A stretch of 64,000 bases of DNA from DATJPD01 sp035506575. GTDB taxonomy: Bacteria > Pseudomonadota > Alphaproteobacteria > CACIAM-22H2. The position numbers and the translations under genes were made by a program. The DNA is taken from NCBI GenBank assembly GCA_035506575.1, contig DATJPD010000174.1:1-64000 (forward strand). The letters run 5' to 3'. Numbering within the stretch: the first letter of the stretch is position 1; the number at the start of each line of letters is the position of its first letter. Below the pieces are notes generated by a model that was not told the origin of the DNA, searched no databases, and was given only the letters and a program-made list of their open reading frames with translations. Shown here piece by piece: positions 18,014 through 25,154 of the stretch.

Positions 18014-18532
18014 TCAGTTCAGGCTCGCCGCGACGAGCGCCACGGCGCCCAGTCGCGGGAGCATCAGAAAACCGGCGATAGCGATTGCGACGCCGTACGG
18101 CACCCGGTTGTCCTTCATGAACAGGCGGCGCGGCCGGACGCCGGTCACGACGACGACGTCCGAGCTGGCAAGCCGGCGCGCCACCATCAGGCAAAGCGCA
18201 AGCACCGCTCCGATCAGGGTCATGGACAGGAGGAAACCGGGCAAATTCGACCAGCCCATCCATAGCGCCGTGGCCCCGATGAGCTTCACGTCGCCGCCGC
18301 CGCATATGCCGGCGGCGAACAGCAGCGACGTCAGTCCGAAAACGGCGGTGCCGGCCAGGACATGATTGATGGTCACCGGCACCGGCAAGGTCGAGGCCAG
18401 GAGCGCGAATGCCGCGACGAGCGCGACGCTCAGGCCGTTGGGAATTTCGTAGCGGACGAGATCGCTCATTCCTGCTGCGGCGAGCGCCAGCACGTAGGTT
18501 CCGTAGGCGGCGAAGCTGAGCATGATGAGCAT
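18014..18532 (-). CDS. cpaA: Prepilin peptidase CpaA/TadV
   Basis: This 172-residue polytopic inner-membrane aspartic protease processes Flp pilin and TadE-like pseudopilins. The two catalytic Asp motifs are visible: AGMSDLVRYEIPNG near residue 24 and the GGGDVK motif near residue 97. It is the short A24 form lacking the N-terminal methylase domain, as expected for CpaA. It is the first gene after the flp pair and is separated from them by a hairpin. Confidence 0.92.
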   Translation of the reverse strand: MLIMLSFAAYGTYVLALAAAGMSDLVRYEIPNGLSVALVAAFALLASTLPVPVTINHVLAGTAVFGLTSLLFAAGICGGGDVKLIGATALWMGWSNLPGFLLSMTLIGAVLALCLMVARRLASSDVVVVTGVRPRRLFMKDNRVPYGVAIAIAGFLMLPRLGAVALVAASLN

Positions 18533-18553
18533 GATCCGGGTCCGGGAGAGGGC

Positions 18554-18582
18554 GGGGTGCTTCGAGCCGTCCGAAGCACCCC
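18554..18582 (-). terminator. Perfect 11-bp hairpin between flp and cpaA
   Basis: GGGGTGCTTCG (18554-18564) pairs exactly with CGAAGCACCCC (18572-18582) around a 7-base loop. There is no T run after it in the minus direction, so it is more likely an attenuator or an mRNA 3'-end stabiliser. It would let pilin transcripts outnumber the assembly genes downstream. That role is inference from position. Confidence 0.55.
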
Positions 18583-18599
18583 GCGCTGATCGCGTCCGA

Positions 18600-18812
18600 T
18601 TAGTTCGCGGCCGGAGCAGCGGCTTTCGCCAGATCGCCCTCGATCGTGGTGAACAGATTGTTGAGATCCGTCCCGATCAGGATGACCGTAGCGATGATCG
18701 CCACCGAGATCGCGCCGGCGATCAGGCCGTATTCGATCGCGGTGACGCCGGACTTGTCGTGACGGAGCCGGCGGGCGAGGTCGCTGATGAAGAAGTAACA
18801 AGAGCCGAGCAT
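18600..18812 (-). CDS. flp: Flp family type IVb pilin (copy 1)
   Basis: This 70-residue major pilin subunit has a leader MLGSCYFFISDLARRLRHDKSG of 22 residues. The processing site before VTAIEYGLIAGAISVAII follows, with Glu at +5 and the Flp-type EY pair, then a short Ala-rich tail. The start is placed at ATG 18812 because GGAGG ends 5 bases before it. An in-frame ATG at 18824 would leave that Shine-Dalgarno inside the coding region. The encoded protein is identical to copy 2; the genes differ by three silent changes. It is the proximal pilin gene of the operon, upstream of cpaA. Confidence 0.93.
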   Translation of the reverse strand: MLGSCYFFISDLARRLRHDKSGVTAIEYGLIAGAISVAIIATVILIGTDLNNLFTTIEGDLAKAAAPAAN

Positions 18813-18885
18813 GTGTGCCTCCATAAAAATAGTCGATGCGGACCGCATCTGTGGCGAAACTACGCGGCGCGGGTTGCCCTGTATG

Positions 18886-18899
18886 TGCGATTTCTCACC
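18886..18899. promoter_or_regulatory. Degenerate copy of the TGTGA-type palindrome upstream of flp copy 1
   Basis: TGCGATTTCTCACC aligns with TGTGATTCCTCACA upstream of flp copy 2, within the shared GTATGTG(T/C)GATT block. It has two mismatches to palindrome symmetry, so it may be a weaker Crp/Fnr-type site. Confidence 0.4.
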
Positions 18900-18927
18900 G
18901 TGAGGGTCCCGCGCTGACCGGGTCCGG

Positions 18928-19140
18928 TTAGTTCGCGGCCGGAGCGGCGGCTTTCGCCAGATCGCCCTCGATCGTGGTGAACAGATTGTTGAGATCCGTC
19001 CCGATCAGGATGACCGTGGCGATGATCGCCACCGAGATCGCGCCGGCGATCAGGCCGTATTCGATCGCGGTGACGCCAGACTTGTCGTGACGGAGCCGGC
19101 GGGCGAGGTCGCTGATGAAGAAGTAACAAGAGCCGAGCAT
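18928..19140 (-). CDS. flp: Flp family type IVb pilin (copy 2)
   Basis: This 70-residue pilin has the same amino-acid sequence as copy 1, with leader, GVTAIEYGL processing site and single hydrophobic helix. GGAGG lies 5 bases before ATG 19140. It is the promoter-proximal gene of the tad operon. It has a long leader (19153-19290) with predicted stem-loops that copy 1 lacks. The near identity argues for recent duplication or gene conversion and would raise pilin dosage. Confidence 0.93.
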   Translation of the reverse strand: MLGSCYFFISDLARRLRHDKSGVTAIEYGLIAGAISVAIIATVILIGTDLNNLFTTIEGDLAKAAAPAAN

Positions 19141-19152
19141 GTGTGCCTCCAT

Positions 19153-19436
19153 GAATGGCTTCCGCCGGTGTTGCGGGAGCCGGGGTGAAGCAGCGGCCTT
19201 CGGTCGTCTCCGGCCTTCGCTTCGGGCAGGCCGCGAGCGCTGGCTCTTGGCCCGGTGGCAGGGGGTTATGACGAAGCGCCCCTAACCCCCCGTCGATGCG
19301 GATCACGCATCTGGGCGAACGGTAAGCAGGCGGCGTCCTCACGTATGTGTGATTCCTCACAGGGCAAGAGCGCTCATTGTGAGAGTCTGCCATCCATAGA
19401 AAACGGCCATAGCGCCGTGCGGATGGAGCAGAGCCC
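19153..19436. promoter_or_regulatory. Divergent promoter region between the tad operon and a Crp/Fnr gene
   Basis: These 284 bases contain no gene. On the flp side they hold two strong inverted repeats that could fold in the flp leader: GCGGCCT/AGGCCGC (19193-19199 with 19228-19234) and GGGGGTTA/TAACCCCC (19261-19268 with 19283-19290). Further out lie the GTCGATGCGGA block, the TGTGA-N4-TCACA palindrome at 19348 and CTCATTGTGAG at 19374. No confident -35/-10 pair was identified. Confidence 0.55.
19348..19361. promoter_or_regulatory. TGTGA-N4-TCACA palindrome (candidate Crp/Fnr-family operator)
   Basis: TGTGATTCCTCACA is a perfect 5+5 inverted repeat. The half-sites are those of CRP, but the 4-base spacing is that of FNR-type sites. 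It lies about 90 bases before the Crp/Fnr gene at 19437 and about 200 bases from flp copy 2, so autoregulation plus control of tad is the natural guess. Confidence 0.55.
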
Positions 19437-20189
19437 ATGTCCTTGCGAACCACGTCGGAGATCAGGGCAGTTGGAGCGCGCGATGCGGGCTCACCGGCGC
19501 CGATGTCGCTTTCGGGCGTGACCATGCTGCGCGATCTCGATGCCGAGGAGCGGTCGGCGCTCGCCACGAAATGCAGCTTTCGCCGGGTGGCGGCGGGCGA
19601 AGTCGTGCTCGACCGGTTCAGCCCCAGTGCTGCCGTCTATTTCATGGTCAGCGGCGCGGCACGGGTCGTTCATTTCGTCGCCGAAGGCCAGGAGATCACG
19701 ATCGCGACCGTCGCGGCGGGCGATACGATCGGCGAGATCTCGGCGATCGACGGCCGCGGCCGTTCGGCGACGGTGGTCGCGGAGCAGGACTGCGTGGTCG
19801 CCGAGCTGTCGAGCGACGAATTCCAGGCATTGATCACCCGGCGCGGCGGCGTGGCGCTCGAGCTGCTGCGCCGCTGGGCCGTTACGATCCGCCAGCTCTC
19901 CGACAAGGTGAGCTACCTGTCGACAGGCAGCCCCGACCAGCGCGTCTACTCGGAGCTCCTCCGGCTCGCCCGCCAGGACAAGCCGGGCGGGGACCGCTGG
20001 CTCATCCGCGACCTGCCGACCCATCAGGAGCTCGCGAAATGGGCCCAGACCAGCCGCGAGGTGGTGGCGAGTGCCGTGGCCGAGCTGGTGCGCCGTGGCG
20101 TCGCCGAGCGGCGCACCAAGACCCTTTACATCAACGACTACGCGGCCCTGCGCGACTTGATCTCGCGCCCCGAGCGGGCCCCAGCCTAA
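19437..20189 (+). CDS. Crp/Fnr-family transcriptional regulator (tad-adjacent)
   Basis: This 250-residue regulator has a cyclic-nucleotide-binding fold at about residues 40-150, with the phosphate-cassette-like segment GDTIGEISAIDGRGRSATV (Glu and Arg-Ser conserved as in cAMP-binding CRP). It ends in a winged-helix DNA-binding domain, THQELAKWAQTSREVVASAV. The recognition helix keeps the Arg-Glu pair, but Ser replaces the second Arg of E. coli CRP. ATG at 19437 is used; MSLSG at 19503 is an alternative. It is divergent from flp and 11 bases upstream of the TadG-like gene, so it probably controls pilus genes. No Cys cluster for an Fe-S centre is present. Confidence 0.88.
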   Translation: MSLRTTSEIRAVGARDAGSPAPMSLSGVTMLRDLDAEERSALATKCSFRRVAAGEVVLDRFSPSAAVYFMVSGAARVVHFVAEGQEITIATVAAGDTIGEISAIDGRGRSATVVAEQDCVVAELSSDEFQALITRRGGVALELLRRWAVTIRQLSDKVSYLSTGSPDQRVYSELLRLARQDKPGGDRWLIRDLPTHQELAKWAQTSREVVASAVAELVRRGVAERRTKTLYINDYAALRDLISRPERAPA

Positions 20190-20200
20190 AGGAGCACGCC

Positions 20201-21493
20201 ATGCGTACCTCGAAGCCAGGTTGGAAAATGTTTCGTCGGCTGTGGCGCGACCGTCGGGGCGCGTACTCGATGATCACCGCCCTCATGATGCCGGTGCTCG
20301 TCGGCTTTGCCGGTTTCGGCACCGAAACCGGCCTGTGGTATTTCAAGCATCAACAGTTGCAGGGTGCCGCTGACGCCGCGGCCTACAGCGCCGACTTGGC
20401 GTACAACCTCGGCAACACGTCGACCTTTCAAAGCGAAGCCAAGGCCATTGCGGCGCAATACGGCTTCGTGGACGGCAGCGGCGGCGTCACGGTCACGGTC
20501 AATCAGCCGCCGAAGTCGGGCCCCAACACGGCGACGGCCGGTGCCGTGGAGGTCATCATCCAGCAGCCGCAGCAGCGGCTGTTCTCCGCGGCGTTCGCGT
20601 CGTCCGCTCTCAACATCGCGGCGCGCGCGGTGGCGGTTCCGACCAATGGCGCCGGCAACGCCAACAGCGGGGTCGCATGCGTCCTGGGGCTCGACCCGAG
20701 CGCGTCCAAGACTGTGTATCTCTCGAACAATGCCGCCCTGCCGAACGCAAGCTGCGGCGTCGTCTCGGACTCGTCGGCGGCGGATGGACTTTATCTCACC
20801 AACAATGCCCTCATCGACGGATCGACGGCATCGCACGGCGGCACGGTCGTGTCGAACAACGCGCTGCTCAACGGCGCCTCAAACAAGACCGGTACCGGTG
20901 CGGTGGCCGATCCCTACGCCAGCTCGAACCCGCCCGCCCCCCCGGCCTGCACCGCCCAGACCAGCTCCGGCTCGGGGGTCCAGCGTCATCCGCTCCAATT
21001 GCAGCCGGGCCATTTCTGCAACGGGTTCAATTTCACGAACAACTATTCCGTCAATCTCGCGGCGGGTGTCTACTACATCGACAGCCAGCTCGTGTTCGGC
21101 AACAACGCGGTCATTACCGGCACCAACGTCACGTTGGTGATCAACGGCAACTACCCGATCAGCATCGGCAACAACGCCACCGTCGACCTGACGGCACCGA
21201 CCTCCGGCTCGACCAGCGGTATCGTGTTTTTCGGCAGCCGGACCGGCACCTCGACCGTTGTCCAGGATTTCTCGAACAACACAATTCTGAACCTCCAGGG
21301 TGCCGTCTATTTCCCGAACCAGATCGTCAATTTCGATAACAACGCCTCGAGCGCCGGCGCCAACGGCTGCACGCAGATCGTCGGCCGCATGGTCCAGCTG
21401 GCCAACAACGTGACCTTGGGCGCCAACTGCAACGGTGCAGGGACGACGCCGATCGGGATGGGCGGCAACGCCACGGTCAGCCTGGTCGAGTAG
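20201..21493 (+). CDS. TadG-like pilus-associated secreted protein with NN-repeat domain
   Basis: This 430-residue protein has a basic N-terminus ending RRG, a pseudopilin-like helix (YSMITALMMPVLVGFAGFGTE, residues 22-42) and the TadG/TadE segment QGAADAAAYSADLAYNLG. From residue about 160 on it consists of Asn-Asn motifs at irregular intervals (NN at 176, 201, 219, 280, 301, 324, 359, 380, 402) in (S/T/G)NNAxL(I/V) contexts. This suggests a beta-solenoid rather than the usual von Willebrand domain. Eight Cys residues are spread through it. ATG 20201 has AAAGGAG 6-7 bases upstream. It lies immediately after the Crp/Fnr gene. A surface or pilus-tip role is inference. Confidence 0.75.
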   Translation: MRTSKPGWKMFRRLWRDRRGAYSMITALMMPVLVGFAGFGTETGLWYFKHQQLQGAADAAAYSADLAYNLGNTSTFQSEAKAIAAQYGFVDGSGGVTVTVNQPPKSGPNTATAGAVEVIIQQPQQRLFSAAFASSALNIAARAVAVPTNGAGNANSGVACVLGLDPSASKTVYLSNNAALPNASCGVVSDSSAADGLYLTNNALIDGSTASHGGTVVSNNALLNGASNKTGTGAVADPYASSNPPAPPACTAQTSSGSGVQRHPLQLQPGHFCNGFNFTNNYSVNLAAGVYYIDSQLVFGNNAVITGTNVTLVINGNYPISIGNNATVDLTAPTSGSTSGIVFFGSRTGTSTVVQDFSNNTILNLQGAVYFPNQIVNFDNNASSAGANGCTQIVGRMVQLANNVTLGANCNGAGTTPIGMGGNATVSLVE

Positions 21494-21497
21494 CGCG

Positions 21498-23354
21498 ATG
21501 GACGTCGATCTTGGAGTTCTCGGCGATCCGCGGACGATCCGCGTGGTCACAGCGATTCTGGCGCCGTTCGTCGAGTATCTGTTCAGCTGGTCGTTGATCT
21601 GGTGGCCGTTCGTCCTGTTCAGCCTGGTCGTGGCCTTTGTGGCGTACGCGAGCTCGCATCGCGGGCCGCGGGTGGTCGCCGAATTCCGCCGCCGGTTCCT
21701 GAGCGGCGCCATCTGGTGGCATCCGTCGTCAAAGGCCGACTATGCCTACTATGTCGCGAACGGTGTGCTGTTTCCGATCGCCGTGGCGCCGCTGATCGTG
21801 GCTGGTGCGACCGTCGCGTCCGGGGTGGAAGCGGTACTGAGTGCGACGTTGGGGCCGGTGCAGGCGCCGTTGCTCGCAGCGACGCCCTTGCGCGTCCTCT
21901 ACACGCTCGCCTTCTTCGTCGCGTTTGATTTCGGCCGCTTCATCGCCCATAGCTGGCTGCACGACATCACCTGGCTGTGGCCGTTCCACAAGGTGCATCA
22001 CTCGGCGGAGGCGCTGACTCCATTCACCAGTTTCCGCATGCATCCGGTGGAGCTCTTCCTGCTGAACGCGGCGTCCAACGTGCTCACCGGCCTCGTTACC
22101 GGCTGCGTCTGGTACGCCTCGGGCGGCGAGGTCGGCCTTTATACCTTCTTCGGTCTGCATGTCGGGATTGCGGCGTACAACGCCATCGGCAACCTGCGCC
22201 ACTGGCATGTGTGGGTGTCGTTCGGGCCGGTGCTCGACCGGTGGCTCATCAGTCCGGCGCACCACCAGATCCACCACAGCCGCGACGAACGGCATTACGG
22301 CAAGAACCGCGGTTATGCGCTGGCGCTCTGGGACCGGCTGTGGGGCACGCTCTATGTGCCCTGCGGTGAGGAGAAGCTGGTGTTCGGCCTGGGCGACGGC
22401 AGTGACGGCACCTGGCACTCGGTGGGGCGGATGTATGCCGAGCCGTTCCGCGAGGTGTGGACGCAGCTGGGCCGCGCGCCGAGCCCGGTGCCGGTCATGA
22501 TGCAAGGATCGCGGCGGCGCTTTCTGATACTAGGCCTCGCCACGGCGGGGTGCGCGCTGTCGCTCCGCCGCTCCGCGGGCGCCGGCACCCCTCCGGCGAG
22601 CGTCTTTCTCGAGGACCTGACATGGACCGAGGTCCGCGATGCCGTCGCATCCGGCATGACCGTCGCTCTCGTGCCGACCGGCGGCACCGAGCAGAACGGG
22701 CCGCACATGGCGCTTGGCAAGCACAATGCCATCGTGCACGAGGCGGCGGGCGAAATCGCGCGCCGGCTCGGCAATGCGCTCGTGGCCCCCGTGATCGCGT
22801 ACGTGCCCGAAGGACGGCTCGATCCGCCCGAGGGGCACCTGCGATTCCCCGGAACCCTCGGGGTCAGCGACGCCACCTTCTCGGCCGAGCTCGGCGACGC
22901 GGCCAGCAGCCTGGCGCTCGCCGGCTTCACCTTGATCTGCTTCGTGGGAGACCATGGCGGAAGCCAGCCCGTCCAGGCGGAAATCGCCCAGCGTCTTACC
23001 GCAGCCTGGCGTGCCCGCGGCGTGCGCGTGGCCAATCTCGGGCGCTATTACGCGGCCAACGGCCAGGAGGACTGGCTCAAGGCCCACGGCTTCACGGCCA
23101 GCGAGATCGGGACCCATGCCGGCCTCCTCGACACCGCCGAGATGCTGGCGGTCGAGCCCGCCGGCGTCCGCGCGGGCCTTCTGTCGCCGCGAACCTGGCC
23201 GCCCAGTGCTTCCAAGGGCGGCACAACCGGGGCCGCCGGCGATCCGTCCCGGGCCACGCCCGAGATCGGCCAGGCCCTGATGGAGCTCAAGATCGCCGCT
23301 GGCGTGACCGAAACTCGGGAACTTCTGGCGAACATGGCGAAGGTAAGAGGGTAA
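21498..23354 (+). CDS. Fusion: sterol desaturase/fatty-acid hydroxylase domain plus Tat-signal creatininase-family domain
   Basis: This 618-residue protein is read without interruption. Residues 1-330 form a membrane di-iron hydroxylase: several hydrophobic helices and the His boxes HSWLH (151-155), HKVHH (164-168) and HHQIHH (255-260), all intact. At 334 there is MMQGSRRRFLILGLATAGCALS, which looks like a twin-arginine signal. Residues about 370-610 are a creatininase-family amidohydrolase (PTGGTEQNGPHMALGKHN, FVGDHGGSQ). Relative to creatininase, Asn replaces the His of ExH and His replaces the Asp ligand. No stop or Shine-Dalgarno separates the halves. It follows the tadG-like gene by 4 bases. 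An internal start at 22497, giving a separate 285-residue Tat substrate, is possible. Substrates are unknown. Confidence 0.78.
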   Translation: MDVDLGVLGDPRTIRVVTAILAPFVEYLFSWSLIWWPFVLFSLVVAFVAYASSHRGPRVVAEFRRRFLSGAIWWHPSSKADYAYYVANGVLFPIAVAPLIVAGATVASGVEAVLSATLGPVQAPLLAATPLRVLYTLAFFVAFDFGRFIAHSWLHDITWLWPFHKVHHSAEALTPFTSFRMHPVELFLLNAASNVLTGLVTGCVWYASGGEVGLYTFFGLHVGIAAYNAIGNLRHWHVWVSFGPVLDRWLISPAHHQIHHSRDERHYGKNRGYALALWDRLWGTLYVPCGEEKLVFGLGDGSDGTWHSVGRMYAEPFREVWTQLGRAPSPVPVMMQGSRRRFLILGLATAGCALSLRRSAGAGTPPASVFLEDLTWTEVRDAVASGMTVALVPTGGTEQNGPHMALGKHNAIVHEAAGEIARRLGNALVAPVIAYVPEGRLDPPEGHLRFPGTLGVSDATFSAELGDAASSLALAGFTLICFVGDHGGSQPVQAEIAQRLTAAWRARGVRVANLGRYYAANGQEDWLKAHGFTASEIGTHAGLLDTAEMLAVEPAGVRAGLLSPRTWPPSASKGGTTGAAGDPSRATPEIGQALMELKIAAGVTETRELLANMAKVRG

Positions 23355-23399
23355 GAGGGTAGGTAGCGAATCCGCCGGTTTTCCGGCACACTGCCGGGG

Positions 23400-24128
23400 A
23401 TGTCGGCGCGCACGACCCCCAAGAAGCCGGAACCGATCGATCGCCGGGCGGCCCTGGCGAAGTTCGACATCCTGCGCGGCCTCAGCCCGTCCGAGCTCGA
23501 GGCCCTGGCCACCCAGTGCTCCTGGCGGGCCTATGAGAAGGGCCGCGAGGTCATCGAGCAGGAGGGCGGCAGCAAGGACGTCTATTTCGTCGCCTCCGGC
23601 CGGGTTCGCATCACGATCTATGCGGCGAGCGGGCGCGAGGTCGCGTTCCGCGACCTTCCGCCCGGTGCGAGCTTCGGCGAGCTTTCGGCGGTCGACGGGT
23701 TGTCGCGCTCCACCAGCGTCATCGCCCTCGAGGATAGCTGGCTTGCCTCGCTGTCGCGCGATCAGTACTGGACCCTCCTGCGCACCAAGCCCGCGGTCGT
23801 CGAAAACGTGGTCAAGGGCCTGGTGGCGCTGGTCCGCAATCTCACCGAACGGGTCGTCGACTACAGCACGCTGGGTGTGCGCAACCGCATCCAGGCGGAG
23901 CTGGTCCGCATGGCGCGCGAGACCAAGCCGCAGGCAAACCGCTGCGTGATCTCGCCGGCCCCCAAGCATGTCGACATCGCGAACCGCGTGAGCACGAACC
24001 GCGAGGAGGTGGCGCGCGAGTTCGGGCATCTGACGCGCGAGAAAATCATCCAACGCGGCCGCGGCGAGCTCGTGGTCCTCGATCTCAAGCGTCTGATGAA
24101 CATGGTCGAGAGGGTCCGCGAGGACTAG
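23400..24128 (+). CDS. Crp/Fnr-family transcriptional regulator (second)
   Basis: This 242-residue regulator has a cyclic-nucleotide-binding domain at about residues 20-135 (GASFGELSAVDGLSRSTSV keeps Glu and Arg-Ser). A dimerisation helix and a winged helix follow, with DIANRVSTNREEVAREFGHL. Here the recognition helix keeps Arg-Glu-x-x-x-Arg as in CRP. It differs from the first regulator in that third position and in most of the sequence. ATG at 23400 follows the fusion gene by 45 bases, on the same strand. Target genes are unknown; it may share the TGTGA-type sites near flp. Confidence 0.88.
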   Translation: MSARTTPKKPEPIDRRAALAKFDILRGLSPSELEALATQCSWRAYEKGREVIEQEGGSKDVYFVASGRVRITIYAASGREVAFRDLPPGASFGELSAVDGLSRSTSVIALEDSWLASLSRDQYWTLLRTKPAVVENVVKGLVALVRNLTERVVDYSTLGVRNRIQAELVRMARETKPQANRCVISPAPKHVDIANRVSTNREEVAREFGHLTREKIIQRGRGELVVLDLKRLMNMVERVRED

Positions 24129-24219
24129 GGTTGCGTCCCACCGGCGTGGGCCGGCCCGGCTTTGACGCAAGTCGCCGGTCTGCTATGACAGTCTCCCGCT
24201 CGGAGGAGACCGTTCCGCG

Positions 24220-25116
24220 ATGCCGAACACGCCGCAGCCCGTCCGGCTGCATACGCTTTTGGCGGATTACCCGAACACGCTCGCCCTGAAGAAGGGAGAC
24301 GTCCGCTCGCCTCTGGTCGCCTTTGACTTCGCCGATATAAAGGTCGCCAACCAGGGCTTCAAGCCGATGGTGCGCGACCAGAAATTCGACGCGGGCGAGC
24401 TCGCGATCGTCACCTATCTGCAGGCGAAGCTGTACGGGAAGCCGTACGTCCTGCTGCCGGCCGTGGTCATGGGGCGCGGGCAGCATCACACGATCGCCTA
24501 CAACGCCGAACGCGGCGCGCTGCGTCCCTCGGACCTCCCGGGCCGGCGGGTCGGCGTGCGCGCCTATTCGCAGACAACCGGCGTGTGGCTGCGTGGGATC
24601 CTGCAGAACGACTATGGCGTCGACATCGGTCGCGTGACCTGGGTGACGTTCGAGGATCCGCATCTGGCCGAGTTCAAGGATCCGGCGAACGTCGAACGCC
24701 AGCCGGCCGGCAAGGTCATGCTCGACATGCTGTTGGCGGGCGAGATCGACGCCGCGATCGTCGGCGACAAGCTGCCCGATGATCCGCGCGTCAAATATCT
24801 GATCCCCGACCCGCACGCGGCCGCCCAGGCCTGGGCGAAGAAGCGCGGCTTCTCGCCGGTCAACCACTTCTTCGTGGTGCACGAGAAGGTCGCCAAATCG
24901 CGGCCGGACGTGCTGAAGGAAATCTTCCGGCTGCTCGGCGAAAGCAAGAAGGCGGCGGGAGCGCCCGGCGACCCCGACCCGCTGCCGCTGGGCCTCGCCG
25001 CGGTGCGCAACGCGCTCGAGTTGATCATCGAGTACGCGACGCAGCAGCGCCTCATCCCGCGCCGCTTTTCGGTGGACGAGCTCTTCGACGATACGACGCG
25101 CGCGCTCGGCACCTGA
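24220..25116 (+). CDS. Periplasmic-binding-fold protein related to 4,5-dihydroxyphthalate decarboxylase (Pht5-like)
   Basis: This 298-residue protein has no signal peptide, although it has the NMT1/substrate-binding-protein fold pattern. VRLHTLLADYPNTLALKKGDV, GRRVGVRAYSQTTGVWLRGIL and YGVDIGRVTWVTFEDPHLAEF resemble the cytoplasmic Pht5 4,5-dihydroxyphthalate decarboxylase family, which turns 4,5-dihydroxyphthalate into protocatechuate. It is followed 38 bases later by ligJ, an enzyme of the protocatechuate 4,5-cleavage pathway, which supports an aromatic-acid role. A binding function without catalysis cannot be excluded. Confidence 0.68.
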   Translation: MPNTPQPVRLHTLLADYPNTLALKKGDVRSPLVAFDFADIKVANQGFKPMVRDQKFDAGELAIVTYLQAKLYGKPYVLLPAVVMGRGQHHTIAYNAERGALRPSDLPGRRVGVRAYSQTTGVWLRGILQNDYGVDIGRVTWVTFEDPHLAEFKDPANVERQPAGKVMLDMLLAGEIDAAIVGDKLPDDPRVKYLIPDPHAAAQAWAKKRGFSPVNHFFVVHEKVAKSRPDVLKEIFRLLGESKKAAGAPGDPDPLPLGLAAVRNALELIIEYATQQRLIPRRFSVDELFDDTTRALGT

Positions 25117-25154
25117 TCCTTTCCATTTGCGATGCCTTTCAACGGAGATCCGCT

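Larger units (their letters stand above)
18583..19361. repeat. Tandem duplication containing flp plus its upstream region
   Basis: Two direct copies are offset by 328 bases over the coding part, 18600-18824 and 18928-19152. The 225-base segments differ at only three positions. Similarity continues a little beyond the 3' ends (CCGCGCTGA...TTAG in both). It also continues into the upstream regions: GTCGATGCGGA/CGCATCTG and GTATGTG(T/C)GATT(C/T)CTCAC occur at 18832-18898 and at 19291-19360. The upstream copy has about 138 additional bases between the coding region and this conserved block. Confidence 0.85.

Noticed and set aside
19571..20200. N-terminal extension of the TadG-like protein back over the Crp/Fnr gene
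   Set aside because: Arg/Gly/Pro-rich out-of-frame sequence; ATG 20201 has AAAGGAG.
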